Shown: positions 17,349 through 25,920 of the stretch, piece after piece
How the letters are laid out: every line of letters starts with the position of its first letter
Position numbering within the stretch: the stretch's first letter is position 1
DNA from: Flavobacterium franklandianum
Lineage (GTDB): Bacteria > Bacteroidota > Bacteroidia > Flavobacteriales > Flavobacteriaceae
Assembly: GCF_007097365.1 (NCBI RefSeq)
Contig: NZ_VJZR01000012.1
Location: 43,416-107,415 of the forward strand
Length of the DNA: 64,000 bases
Direction: 5' to 3'
Program-made: the position numbers and the translations under genes
The notes under the pieces: model-generated
Told to the model about the DNA's origin: nothing
The model's database searches: none
Seen by the model: only the letters and a program-made list of their open reading frames with translations

Positions 17349-18305
17349 ATGAGTAGTTTAACTACATTATTATCTATTGTAATTCCTGTTTATAATGAAG
17401 AAGGAAATGTTGGTTTATTAACCGAATCTATCGAAAATGGCCTAAAAGGGTATAAATATGAAATTATATATATCGATGATTTTTCTTCGGATAATACTAG
17501 AAAAGAAATCAAAGATTTAAACAATCCAAATGTAGTTCTTATTGAATTAAAAAGAAACTATGGACAAAGTTCGGCTCTAGCTGCAGGTATAGATTATGCC
17601 AAAGGGGACTATATAGTAACTATGGATGGCGATATGCAAAATGACCCATCGGATATTCCTGAGATGTTAGCACTTGCCATCAAAGAAGATTGGGATTTGG
17701 TTACTGGAATTCGCCAAAAAAGGAAAGACAGTTTTGTTAGAACATTACCTTCTAAAATAGCCAATTATATTATTAGAAAATCTACAAAACTGCACATTAC
17801 AGATGCAGGTTGCGCCCTAAAAGTAATGACTGCCGAAACCGCTAAAAACCTTCCTCTTTATGGGGAATTACACCGTTTTATAGCATTAAATGCACACATT
17901 GATGGCGCTCGAATTACTGAGATTCCAGTAAAACATCACGCAAGGCATTTAGGGGTTTCAAAATATGGATTAGGGAGAACTTTTAAAGTTATAAATGACC
18001 TTTTACTAATTCTTTTTCAACGCAAATATTTACAAAATCCTTTATATTTATTTGGTAATTTAGGGATGACTTTTTTTGGTATTGGTGTCATTATCAATTT
18101 GTATTTATTAGTAGTTAAATTAATGGGCAACGATATTGGAACCCGACCTTTGTTGATATTAGGAATCTTATTAATTTTGGTAGGAATTCAGTTTTTTACT
18201 ATCGGCATTGTTACCGATTTGTTGATGAGAACCTACTACGAATCTCAAAATAAAACGCCTTATAAGATAAGACATATTAGAACCTACACTAATGAAAATA
18301 AATAG
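17349..18305 (+). CDS. GT2 polyprenyl-phosphate glycosyltransferase (DPM/GtrB-like)
   Basis: A 318-residue family 2 glycosyltransferase. The GT-A fold motifs are IVIPVYNEEGN (10-20), DDFSSDN (43-49) and DGDMQND (93-99). Two C-terminal membrane helices (LYLFGNLGMTFFGIGVIIN and LLILGILLILVGIQFFTIG) place it in the GtrB/DPM1-like group that makes polyprenyl-phosphate sugars on the cytoplasmic face. The gene overlaps the next by 14 bp and faces the GT39 gene divergently; together they could supply and use a lipid-linked sugar. A second paralogue is at 29756. Confidence 0.92.
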   Translation: MSSLTTLLSIVIPVYNEEGNVGLLTESIENGLKGYKYEIIYIDDFSSDNTRKEIKDLNNPNVVLIELKRNYGQSSALAAGIDYAKGDYIVTMDGDMQNDPSDIPEMLALAIKEDWDLVTGIRQKRKDSFVRTLPSKIANYIIRKSTKLHITDAGCALKVMTAETAKNLPLYGELHRFIALNAHIDGARITEIPVKHHARHLGVSKYGLGRTFKVINDLLLILFQRKYLQNPLYLFGNLGMTFFGIGVIINLYLLVVKLMGNDIGTRPLLILGILLILVGIQFFTIGIVTDLLMRTYYESQNKTPYKIRHIRTYTNENK

Positions 18306-19158
18306 AAAATTAGTTTTTACTTTTCTTAAAATAGCACTTACTTTCATTCTACTTTATGTAGTATTTTCTAATATTCCGTTGAATGACGTCTGGCTAATTT
18401 TAAAACAATCGAATCCTTTTCTACTATTCTTAGCTTTAGTTTGTTTTATCCTATCCCAATTAATATCAGCCAATCGATTATTGCAATTGTTCAAATGGTC
18501 TGGCTTTGATTTAGACTCAAAAAAAAATTACATTCTATACCTCGTTGGAATGTTTTACAATTTTTTTATTCCGGGAGGCATAGGAGGAGATGCTTACAAG
18601 ATTTATATTTTGAATAAAGAATACCAATGGCCCATAAAAAAACTCACCTCGGTCGTTTTTATTGATAGACTAATGGGGTTGATTGCTATTGGAATTTTAA
18701 TCCTAATTTTTTGTTTATTTATTCCTTTTTTTACTACTGAAAATTTAGTTTGGCTACTATTTGCACTGCTTGTAATTGGACTTGTATCGTCCTATTTATT
18801 TATAAAATGGTTGTTCCCTTCTTTTTTGGGAATAACACTAAAATCTGTTCTAAAATCAATTCTGATACAACTTTTACAATGTCTTTGTATTGTTTTATTG
18901 CTTTCAAGCATTTCAGAAACAGATGATTATTTTAAATATGTGATTGCTTTTTTACTATCTTCGGTGCTTTCAATTTTCTCGTTTTCTGGAATTGGAATAA
19001 GAGAAATGATACTCTATCAAGCATCAACTTTATTAGTTTTTGATTCAATTAAAGCAGTAACAATCGGACTTTTGTTTTCAATACTCACTGCTTTTGTATC
19101 TTTGTTTGGAATATATTTTCATTTCAATAACACAAAAATCAAAGATTCAAAAAATTAA
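18292..19158 (+). CDS. LPG synthase-like transmembrane protein (UPF0104/YbhN family)
   Basis: A 288-residue polytopic membrane protein with about eight helices, matching the lysylphosphatidylglycerol synthase transmembrane (UPF0104) family: FFIPGGIGGDAYKIYILNKEYQ and SVVFIDRLMGLIAIGILI are the conserved cores. Members are flippase-like or of unknown activity; the LPG aminoacyltransferase domain is absent. The 14-bp overlap with the GT2 gene implies coupled translation, so a role with lipid-linked sugars is likely. Stop at 19158, then 59 bp to the phosphatase. Confidence 0.88.
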   Translation: MKINRKLVFTFLKIALTFILLYVVFSNIPLNDVWLILKQSNPFLLFLALVCFILSQLISANRLLQLFKWSGFDLDSKKNYILYLVGMFYNFFIPGGIGGDAYKIYILNKEYQWPIKKLTSVVFIDRLMGLIAIGILILIFCLFIPFFTTENLVWLLFALLVIGLVSSYLFIKWLFPSFLGITLKSVLKSILIQLLQCLCIVLLLSSISETDDYFKYVIAFLLSSVLSIFSFSGIGIREMILYQASTLLVFDSIKAVTIGLLFSILTAFVSLFGIYFHFNNTKIKDSKN

Positions 19159-19217
19159 ATAATGTTCGTGACGAAATAAAGCTGAAGAATTAATTCAACC
19201 ATAAAAAACAAAATAAA

Positions 19218-19787
19218 ATGAAATTAAGAAATAAACTTTTAATAACAGTTGGAATAATTATTCTAGTTGGAGTGGGTAAATATGTTTATGATATGAACAT
19301 CAATCATAATTTTGAGACAATTACCGAAGAGAAAGTTTATAAATCAGGCGTAATACCGCCAGAGCAGCTGGAGGATTACATCAAAAAATACCACATCAAA
19401 TCGGTTGTTGATTTACGTTTTCCAGGAACAGGAGACGATGTAAATAACCCTGAAATACCCGTTGAACTTACCGCCGAAAGAGAGGCTATTGCAAAAATAA
19501 AAGGTGTCAATTATTTTAATAATGGTTCGGATCAAGTTCCTAATCAGAAAAATTTAGATGTGTTTTTCTCCATTATGGATAAACCAGAAAATTATCCTGT
19601 ACTAATCCATTGTTATCACGGAGTAGGACGCGCCGAAATGTATTCGGCAATTTATAGAATTGAATATGAAAATATGGATCCTGATGAAGCCAGAAAAAGC
19701 ACTCGCCTTTTAACTAAATGGAGCTCCTTTGATTTAGGAACTCCTAAGGGAGATTATTTACATCAATATCAAAAAATTAAAAAATAA
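19218..19787 (+). CDS. dual-specificity/tyrosine phosphatase-like membrane-anchored protein
   Basis: A 189-residue protein with one N-terminal membrane helix (LLITVGIIILVGVG) and a cysteine-dependent phosphatase domain carrying the P-loop HCYHGVGRAE, where Cys132 and Arg138 form CX5R. VVDLRFPG (63-70) supplies the conserved segment of DSP/PTP folds. Orientation of the anchor suggests the domain may be periplasmic. It follows the GT2/UPF0104 pair and could dephosphorylate a lipid phosphate or protein, similar to phosphatases found beside lipid genes. Substrate not deducible. Confidence 0.85.
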   Translation: MKLRNKLLITVGIIILVGVGKYVYDMNINHNFETITEEKVYKSGVIPPEQLEDYIKKYHIKSVVDLRFPGTGDDVNNPEIPVELTAEREAIAKIKGVNYFNNGSDQVPNQKNLDVFFSIMDKPENYPVLIHCYHGVGRAEMYSAIYRIEYENMDPDEARKSTRLLTKWSSFDLGTPKGDYLHQYQKIKK

Positions 19788-19801
19788 TAAAAAAGTAGAG
19801 A

Positions 19802-20032
19802 TTACTCTTTCTCGTAACGCTCCATTTCACGGTCATAAAATGCGTTGGCTTGTTCAATCAAACCTTCCATTTCGACATTCAATTCTCCTTCATCAAGATC
19901 TTCGGCTTCTTCCATAAACTCCACCTCATCGTCTTTAAGATTGATGATGAATCGAGGATAATCAAGGTGAATGATAAAAATATCCTCAGGAAAATCAGTG
20001 TTGTCGCCTAGTAAAAATTTTGGTAATTCCAT
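19802..20032 (-). CDS. small acidic conserved hypothetical protein
   Basis: A 76-residue, strongly acidic protein (EFMEEAEDLDEGELNVEMEG) starting MELPKFLLGDNTDFPEDIF and containing FIIHLDYPRFIINLKDDEVEF. I do not recognise a domain beyond that it resembles short conserved flavobacterial hypotheticals. It is soluble, with no signal peptide or helix. It ends 15 bp from the convergent phosphatase and lies downstream of the prohibitin gene on the same strand. Confidence 0.7.
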   Translation of the reverse strand: MELPKFLLGDNTDFPEDIFIIHLDYPRFIINLKDDEVEFMEEAEDLDEGELNVEMEGLIEQANAFYDREMERYEKE

Positions 20033-20039
20033 TTCAAGT

Positions 20040-20107
20040 TTGTTGTTTATGGTTTATGGTTTATGGTTTGTTGCTCCACTCTGAACAACAAACCACAAAC
20101 TACAAAC
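20040..20107. repeat. degenerate heptad repeat with inverted partner
   Basis: The spacer before the small acidic gene contains three tandem copies of the 7-mer TTTATGG, flanked by GTTTGTTG on one side and CAACAAACCACAAAC on the other, so the whole can fold back on itself. Comparable heptad-rich spacers occur near 10680 and 58350. Confidence 0.65.
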
Positions 20108-20112
20108 AGTTT

Positions 20113-21021
20113 CTATTTATCAGACAAAATTACTGGTGCACTTCCTTTTCCCATAAAAATAATTTTGGTGTTAGGCGAAGTGGCAATTTCTTTTTGTGCT
20201 TTTATTTGTTCGTATTGCAATTGTTTATCTGTTAATCCTTGTGAAATAATTCTTTGATAATCAGCAATTCCTTGTGCTTCTACTCTTTTTCTTTCGGCTT
20301 CTTGTTTTTCTTTCTGAAGTACAAAAGTCATTTTTTGGGCATCTTGCTCGGCATTAATCTTGCTTTCGATAGTTGTTTTTACTGAAGAAGGAAGATTGAT
20401 ATTTCTTATCAACAATTGCTCTAAAATCAAACCTCTACTTTTAAAATCTTCTTCAATACTTTTGAAAATTCGTTGTTGAAATTCATTCCTTTTGGTCGAA
20501 TACAAAGCCACAGCATCATAATAAACAGCGTTGTCACGAATACGAGTTCTGGTTACGGGACGAACAATTTTATCGGTGTAATTGACCCCAATTTGTTTGA
20601 ATATTTTTGGCGCATCAGTGGGAGTGATTTTATACAAAACCGTTAAATCAATAACTACTTCCAATCCATCATTCGACAACACCCGAATGGCATCATCGCC
20701 TTCCTGAGCCCCTTCTCCGTGAACCGCAGACATTGTGTAATTTTGGGTTTGAATATCAAAATCGGTTACATCAAGAAGTGGATTTATCAAATGCAAACCA
20801 CTTTCGAGAACATCAGGTTGAACGCTTCCATAGAGCGACTTAACCCCAACTTTTCCAGCATCGATTTGTTTGAACATCGAAGAAAAAACGCCTAACACTA
20901 TGACTAAAAGTCCAGCAAACCTTAGTGGTCCCGAAAGCTTGAAAAATGGATTACTCGCATTGCTTTTTAATGCAAAACTTACAATCAGTAAAATAACCCC
21001 AATAATAATTAATAGTATCAT
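20113..21021 (-). CDS. prohibitin (SPFH/band 7) family protein
   Basis: A 302-residue SPFH protein with N-terminal membrane helices (ILLIIIGVILLIVSFAL, FAGLLVIVLGVFSS), the band 7 domain (DAGKVGVKSLYGSV, VLESGLHLINPLLDV) and a C-terminal coiled-coil (KMTFVLQKEKQEAERKRVEAQG, EQIKAQKEIATSP). It ends with KIIFMGKGSAPVILSDK, a typical tail. Prohibitin-like proteins form large ring scaffolds at the membrane, often tied to FtsH-type proteolysis; none is nearby. ATG start at 21021. Confidence 0.93.
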   Translation of the reverse strand: MILLIIIGVILLIVSFALKSNASNPFFKLSGPLRFAGLLVIVLGVFSSMFKQIDAGKVGVKSLYGSVQPDVLESGLHLINPLLDVTDFDIQTQNYTMSAVHGEGAQEGDDAIRVLSNDGLEVVIDLTVLYKITPTDAPKIFKQIGVNYTDKIVRPVTRTRIRDNAVYYDAVALYSTKRNEFQQRIFKSIEEDFKSRGLILEQLLIRNINLPSSVKTTIESKINAEQDAQKMTFVLQKEKQEAERKRVEAQGIADYQRIISQGLTDKQLQYEQIKAQKEIATSPNTKIIFMGKGSAPVILSDK

Positions 21022-21102
21022 TTTTTTTGAAAATTAATTTGTTCGATTATTATACGTAGAATTGATTTAGAAGTTACAATTTTTTAAGAAAAGACTTTAT
21101 AA

Positions 21103-22479
21103 TTATATATTTTCCGAAACTAATTTTTTTGTCAATCTCGCAAAGCGAATATACAAAAATAAAGCTGCAGCGGTGAGTCCTGCCAAAAGCCCAATCCAGA
21201 TTCCCGTTGCACCCAAATTAGTATGCGTTCCTAAATAATACGAAATTGGAAAACCCACAATCCAATAGGCCACAAAGGTAATGTACATTGGAATTTTTAC
21301 GTCTTGTAATCCTCTTAAAGCGCCCAAAACCACCACCTGAATTCCATCCGAAATTTGGAATACAGCGGCTACCAAAAGCAATTTAGAAGCAATAAATATT
21401 ATTTCAGTATTATCCAATTGCTGCGAAGCATCGGACATATTTAAAAACAAATGCGGTAGAAAATTATGTGAAATCACAAAAACAATTCCGAAGAAAGTTT
21501 CGACCATAATGGCCAATAAAAAAATGGAACGAGCCACAGTAATTAATTGCTTGTAATCTCTAATCCCTTTGGCATTACTAACTCGTATCATCGCCGCCAC
21601 GCTAAAACCCATTGCCACCATAAAAGTAGAAGAAGCCAATGTCAACGCAATTTGATTGGCCGCCTGACTATTTTTTCCTAGCGACCCCGAAAGCCAAATT
21701 GCCGCTGTAAACAAAGTTACTTCAAACAACATTTGCATCGCCGAAGGAAGACCAAGATTGATGATTTTCATCAAGATTGATTTTCTAATTTCTTTGAAAC
21801 TAAAATTCTTAAAATACCTTTTGAAAGTAACATTGTATTTCAGAATATAATGCATAAAAACCACCATCATAATTCTGGATATCACAGTTCCCAATGCTGC
21901 TCCTAAAATTCCTAATTTTGGAAAACCCCAAACGCCATAAATCAACACATAATTAAAGAAAATGTGAACCACATTGGCCAAATAAATCGCATACATCGAA
22001 TATTTGGTTTGTGACAAACCGTCGGCAAATTGTTTGTATCCTTGAAAAATAATCACCGGAATCAACGAAAATGCGACCCAATCAATATAAGGTGCGGCAA
22101 GGCTTACAACAGCTTCAGGCTGGTTCATCAATTCCATTATTGGTTTGGACAAAACAATTAAAATGAATACAGCAATTCCTAAAATAGTACACAACAACAA
22201 TCCGTGATGAAAGGTAGTTCTGATTTTTTTATCATCTTTCTCAGCATCGGCTTCCGCAATCAAAGGCGTGATGGCTGTAGAAAATCCAATGCCCAACGAC
22301 ATTCCAATAAAGATGAAACTGTTGCCGAGTGAAACCGCAGCCAACTCCGTTGAACCAAGGTTCCCAACCATAAAATTATCTACAATTCCTATCAACGTAT
22401 GCCCGAGCATTCCCAAAATTACAGGATATGCCAATCTTAGATTATAGGAAAACTCTTTGGTGTATTGAGAAAATTTCAC
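21103..22479 (-). CDS. MATE family efflux transporter
   Basis: A 458-residue 12-helix transporter of the multi-antimicrobial extrusion family (NorM-type), exchanging Na+ or H+ for drugs or metabolites. Motifs include AYPVILGMLGHTLIGIVDN, VGNLGSTELAAVSLGNSF and IGFSTAITPLIAEADAEKD. The first in-frame start (TTG at 22500) lies in a -7 promoter box (22498-22505), so I chose the GTG at 22479, giving MKFSQYTKEFSYNL, which matches family N-termini. Confidence 0.92.
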   Translation of the reverse strand: MKFSQYTKEFSYNLRLAYPVILGMLGHTLIGIVDNFMVGNLGSTELAAVSLGNSFIFIGMSLGIGFSTAITPLIAEADAEKDDKKIRTTFHHGLLLCTILGIAVFILIVLSKPIMELMNQPEAVVSLAAPYIDWVAFSLIPVIIFQGYKQFADGLSQTKYSMYAIYLANVVHIFFNYVLIYGVWGFPKLGILGAALGTVISRIMMVVFMHYILKYNVTFKRYFKNFSFKEIRKSILMKIINLGLPSAMQMLFEVTLFTAAIWLSGSLGKNSQAANQIALTLASSTFMVAMGFSVAAMIRVSNAKGIRDYKQLITVARSIFLLAIMVETFFGIVFVISHNFLPHLFLNMSDASQQLDNTEIIFIASKLLLVAAVFQISDGIQVVVLGALRGLQDVKIPMYITFVAYWIVGFPISYYLGTHTNLGATGIWIGLLAGLTAAALFLYIRFARLTKKLVSENI

Positions 22480-22497
22480 TTTGCTTTTTTTAGTTGG

Positions 22498-22505
22498 CAA
22501 AGGTA
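22498..22505 (-). promoter_or_regulatory. -7 promoter box of the MATE gene
   Basis: Minus-strand TACCTTTG fits TAnnTTTG and lies 18 bp before the GTG start at 22479, leaving a very short leader. It is incompatible with translation from the TTG at 22500. Confidence 0.65.
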
Positions 22506-22649
22506 ATTAGAACGAATCAATTCTATAATACTATTTCAATAATAAACTCATAATTATACAACAAACACTAATAATTCTATAATAACTGCACTGATACACC
22601 AACCTACATTTGCAATGTTGTCAATAAATACAACACTAAAAATAAAATT

Positions 22650-23201
22650 ATGAAAACTATTGAAAAAATCAAGTTCGTATTAGTATTTGCTATTTCGATA
22701 CTATTTGCGAGTAACACACAAGCTCAAGATACCACAACCTCTAAAAATTATGATCAAGGATTCAAAATGGGAATTGGTATAAATGCAGGTTATGCTGCTC
22801 ACGATCCATACAAATTAGCTTTAGGAGCAGATACAAGATTACAATATGACCTGTCAAAAAGGTATTCTATTACACTAACAACCGGATTTACAAATCTATT
22901 TGTAAGCAAAGTTGACGGTTCTGACTTAGGATTTATCCCTGCAAAAGCAGGATTCAAGGCTTTCGTTTGGAATGACCAATTTTATGTAATGGGTGAAGCT
23001 GGAGCAGCTTTTGCAGTGACAAATGGTTATCACAAAACCTCGTTGCTTCTAGCTCCAAGTATTGGTTATGCAACAAAATATGTGGACATTTCTTTACGAT
23101 ATGAACACTATAATGACTTTGTAAGATTAAACAATAATGGTTCTCAAGGTAAAGGTGTTGGCCAATTAGGTGTTCGTCTAGCATACGGTTTCGAATTGTA
23201 A
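22650..23201 (+). CDS. outer membrane beta-barrel protein (small, exported)
   Basis: A 183-residue protein with a signal peptide (MKTIEKIKFVLVFAISILFASNTQAQ) and alternating short beta-strands rich in Gly/Tyr (GIGINAGYAAHDPYKLALG, SITLTTGFTNLFV, DISLRYEHYNDF, VGQLGVRLAYGFEL). The C-terminal aromatic strand is typical of barrels. It belongs to the outer-membrane beta-barrel/porin-like group widespread in Flavobacteriia; substrate unknown. Ends at a terminator shared with the convergent PPK2 gene. Confidence 0.82.
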   Translation: MKTIEKIKFVLVFAISILFASNTQAQDTTTSKNYDQGFKMGIGINAGYAAHDPYKLALGADTRLQYDLSKRYSITLTTGFTNLFVSKVDGSDLGFIPAKAGFKAFVWNDQFYVMGEAGAAFAVTNGYHKTSLLLAPSIGYATKYVDISLRYEHYNDFVRLNNNGSQGKGVGQLGVRLAYGFEL

Positions 23202-23213
23202 AAATTAAAACCC

Positions 23214-23246
23214 ATAAAAAATGCGCTGTAATTCAGCGCATTTTTT
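23214..23246. terminator. bidirectional intrinsic terminator
   Basis: The stem ATGCGCTG-TAAT-TCAGCGCAT with A run before and T run after serves both the OMP gene (+) and the PPK2 gene (-). Confidence 0.9.
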
Positions 23247-23274
23247 ATAAATGTATGTTTTGCAATAATATGTC

Positions 23275-24153
23275 TCACTCCATTTCTAGCTGCTTTTTAT
23301 ATTCCTCAAAATTGGCTTTTACCTTTTCGTCCAACTCCGGTTCTTTAATATCAGTGTGTTTTTTCATTTCTTCCCAAATAATTTTTGCCACTATATAACG
23401 TGCCATTTCCTTATCATCGGCGGGAATGATGTACCAAGGTGCAATTTCTGTAGAAGTTTCGTTAATCGCTTCTTCATAAAATTTCATATAATCCTCCCAA
23501 TGTTCGCGTTCTTTCAAATCTCCAGGCGAAAATTTCCAATGATGTTCCTTTTCTTCTAATCTTCTCAACAAGCGCTTTCTTTGCTCCTCCTTACTCAGGT
23601 GAAAGTAAAATTTCATCACTATCGTTCCATTTTGCGAAATATGTTTCTCGAAATTATTGATTTGATCCATCCGATTTTCCCAAAATACAGGAGTAATATC
23701 CTCCACTTTTTCAATTCCAGGCAAGTTTTCGCTTAAAATATATTCAGGATGAACTCGGGTCACCAAAACATTTTCATAATGTGTACGATTAAAAACTGCA
23801 AACTTCCCTTTTTCAGGCAAAGCAAGGTAATGCCTCCACAAATAATCGTGTTCCAATTCGGCCGAATTAGGCGTTTTAAAACTACTCACCACAACACCAC
23901 GCGGATTAAATTCCTTGAAAACTTCCCGAATCAAACTGTCCTTTCCCGATGTATCCATTCCTTGTAAACAAATCAAAACACCATATTTGTTGTGGGCATA
24001 CATCACGTCCTGCAACTCACTCAACTTAGCTTGCACCTTATCCAATTTCTCTTCTTTATCATCCTCACTCGCCTCATTAAACAAATTTGTAGGGATTTTT
24101 GACAATTTAATTTTGCCAACAACTTTAAAATCATCAGGATTTATAGATTTCAT
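23275..24153 (-). CDS. polyphosphate kinase 2 family protein
   Basis: A 292-residue PPK2-family enzyme, which transfers phosphate between polyphosphate and nucleotides. Walker A is GMDTSGKDS (65-73); the lid and Walker B segments FNRTHYENVLVTRVHP and KFYFHLSKEEQRKRLLRRLEE are present, as is the DYMKFYEEAI region. The length and SGKDS form match single-domain PPK2 proteins of the class that phosphorylates AMP or ADP. Direction (polyP synthesis or use) is not decidable. A Flavo-1-like RNA lies in its upstream region on the same strand. Confidence 0.93.
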   Translation of the reverse strand: MKSINPDDFKVVGKIKLSKIPTNLFNEASEDDKEEKLDKVQAKLSELQDVMYAHNKYGVLICLQGMDTSGKDSLIREVFKEFNPRGVVVSSFKTPNSAELEHDYLWRHYLALPEKGKFAVFNRTHYENVLVTRVHPEYILSENLPGIEKVEDITPVFWENRMDQINNFEKHISQNGTIVMKFYFHLSKEEQRKRLLRRLEEKEHHWKFSPGDLKEREHWEDYMKFYEEAINETSTEIAPWYIIPADDKEMARYIVAKIIWEEMKKHTDIKEPELDEKVKANFEEYKKQLEME

Positions 24154-24184
24154 ATGGAATGATTTATATTTACAAATTCAAATA

Positions 24185-24290
24185 TAATAATTATTTGAAG
24201 CTGTTTCCTGCTGTGTGCTTTATCTTTTTATTTTTGGCAGCAAAAACAAAAAGGATGCCGCTTCCATCAGGGCTAGGGCATCCGTTTTCA
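24185..24290 (-). ncRNA. Flavo-1-like RNA motif
   Basis: On the minus strand the segment reads GGATGCCCTAGCCCTGATGG (starting near 24284) then GAAGCGGCATCCTTTTTG, a hairpin pairing GGATGCC with GGCATCC. After a small second stem (GCTGCC side) comes AAAAAGATAAAGCACACAGC and AGGAAACAGC. This is the order of elements I know from the Flavo-1 RNA, an intergenic structured RNA of Bacteroidota of unknown function. It lies 32 bp before the PPK2 start, so it may be a leader or an independent small RNA. Family call from memory of the consensus; boundaries approximate. Confidence 0.55.
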
Positions 24291-24301
24291 AAATAAATTT
24301 T

Positions 24302-25129
24302 ATGCAAAATTTTACACTCGAATTACAATTTCAAATCATTAGTATTGGTTCTGCTTCAGGATTGGTTTACATAGACAATTCCTTATTTATTATTTCGGAC
24401 AATAGTTCATTCCTTTACGAATACAACATTCTCGAAAAAAAACTATCCAAAACTAAACTATTGGCAAACAGCCAAGAAAACATCACAAAAAAAGACAAAT
24501 TCGACTTTGAATCCATTGTATTAAAAGGAAATAAACTCCATATTTTGGGATCTGGGTCTACTCCCAAAAGAGAAAAAAGAATAACATACAATCTTGAAAC
24601 CAAAAATGTAGCTGAAAAAGATTTGTCAAAAGTGTATCAAAATCTAAAACAAACTGCTTCCATTTCAGACGATGAACTCAATATTGAAGGTGCTTCATTT
24701 TTTAAGAAAAAATGGCACTTATTCCAAAGAGGAAATGGTGTCAATTCCAGAAACGGAATTTTTAAAATTAATTCTCTCAAAACTGAATTTCACACTGAGT
24801 TTATAAAAGTACAATTGCCAAAAATCAAACACATCGAAACTTCGTTTACAGATGCCATTTTGGTTGAAGATAAAATTTACTTTTTAGCCACAGCCGAAAA
24901 CACCATTTCTACCTATGATGACGGCGAAATTCTAGGAAGTATTATTGGTCGAATGAACAGCCAAACATTCGAAATCGAATTCACTCAAAAAATCTCCGAT
25001 AACCATAAATTCGAAGGCTTGACGCTTTACACTAAAACCGAAACCGAAATCCAATTTCTGATTTGCGAAGACAATGATACCGATGTTTTGGAAACAAATA
25101 TTTATAAATTAACATTAAATAAAGAATAA
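24302..25129 (+). CDS. conserved hypothetical protein, possible beta-propeller
   Basis: A 275-residue protein from the ATG at 24302 ([11 protein letters not shown]); upstream in-frame codons overlap the RNA element and are unlikely. Repeated short strand patterns ([81 protein letters not shown]) suggest a propeller-like beta fold similar to DUF6929/esterase-like families. No signal peptide. The next gene starts 1 bp after its stop, so it is cotranscribed with an SDR reductase. Function unknown. Confidence 0.75.
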   Translation: MQNFTLELQFQIISIGSASGLVYIDNSLFIISDNSSFLYEYNILEKKLSKTKLLANSQENITKKDKFDFESIVLKGNKLHILGSGSTPKREKRITYNLETKNVAEKDLSKVYQNLKQTASISDDELNIEGASFFKKKWHLFQRGNGVNSRNGIFKINSLKTEFHTEFIKVQLPKIKHIETSFTDAILVEDKIYFLATAENTISTYDDGEILGSIIGRMNSQTFEIEFTQKISDNHKFEGLTLYTKTETEIQFLICEDNDTDVLETNIYKLTLNKE

Positions 25130-25130
25130 A

Positions 25131-25847
25131 ATGAGCGACTTAAAAAACAAAAACGCCCTGATTACGGGAGCTGGAAAAGGAATTGGAAAAGCTATAGCAT
25201 TGGCTTTGGCCAAAGAAGGAGTCAATGTAATTTTATTGGCACGAACTCAAGAAGAGATAGACAATGTAGCCGCTAAAGCACGCTCATTAAGAGTGAAGGC
25301 ACTAGCAATAACAGCCGATGTAGCTGATATTAATTCAGTAAATATTGCCGTAGAAAAAGCTTTAGCCGAATTCAAAACCATCGATATTTTAATCAATAAT
25401 GCTGGAATTGCTGCTTTTGGAAAATTTTTGGAATTGCAACCAGCGGCTTGGGAACGCATTATCCAGGTCAATTTAATGGGAACTTATTATGTAACTCGCG
25501 CCGTTTTACCTAATATGATTGAAAGACAAACTGGTGATATCATCAATATTTCCTCAACGGCTGGACTGAGCGGAAATGCTTTAACAAGCGCTTACAGTGC
25601 CTCTAAATTTGCTGTTTTAGGATTAACAGATTCGTTGATGCAAGAAGTTCGAAAACACAATATCCGTGTAACCGCTCTTACACCAAGTACTGTCGCCACT
25701 GATCTAGCCAAAGAACTTAAACTTACTGACGGTAATCCCGAAAAAGTAATGCAAGCCGAAGATATGGCCGAATTAATCATCGCCCAACTTAAATTAAACC
25801 GACGTGTTTTTATCAAAAACAGTAGTATTTGGTCGACCAATCCATAA
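25131..25847 (+). CDS. short-chain dehydrogenase/reductase (3-ketoacyl-ACP reductase-like)
   Basis: A 238-residue classical SDR. The cofactor motif is [10 protein letters not shown] (12-21), with NNAG (89-92), the active-site Ser in INISSTAG (141-142) and YSASK (155-159, Tyr155/Lys159). Arg38 in LLARTQE favours NADPH. Sequence is closest in style to FabG-like 3-oxoacyl-ACP reductases, but SDR substrate calls from sequence are weak. It is coupled to the upstream propeller-like gene (1-bp gap). Confidence 0.9.
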   Translation: MSDLKNKNALITGAGKGIGKAIALALAKEGVNVILLARTQEEIDNVAAKARSLRVKALAITADVADINSVNIAVEKALAEFKTIDILINNAGIAAFGKFLELQPAAWERIIQVNLMGTYYVTRAVLPNMIERQTGDIINISSTAGLSGNALTSAYSASKFAVLGLTDSLMQEVRKHNIRVTALTPSTVATDLAKELKLTDGNPEKVMQAEDMAELIIAQLKLNRRVFIKNSSIWSTNP

Positions 25848-25865
25848 TATATTTTTTCTTTAAAA

Positions 25866-25896
25866 TAACAAAACCCCTCGAAAAGGGGTTTTGTTA
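25866..25896. terminator. bidirectional intrinsic terminator
   Basis: A 12-bp-arm hairpin AACAAAACCCCT/AGGGGTTTTGTT between the convergent SDR (+) and mtaB (-) genes. Confidence 0.85.
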
Positions 25897-25920
25897 TATA
25901 TAGAAAGTCTTTAATTCAAT

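Noticed and set aside
15500..19787. Complete polysaccharide or O-antigen locus
   Set aside because: Only a GT39 gene, one GT2, a UPF0104 protein and a phosphatase; no polymerase, flippase or sugar-nucleotide genes are present.
20040..20107. CRISPR-like array
   Set aside because: Seven-base units with no unique spacers, and no cas genes in the window.
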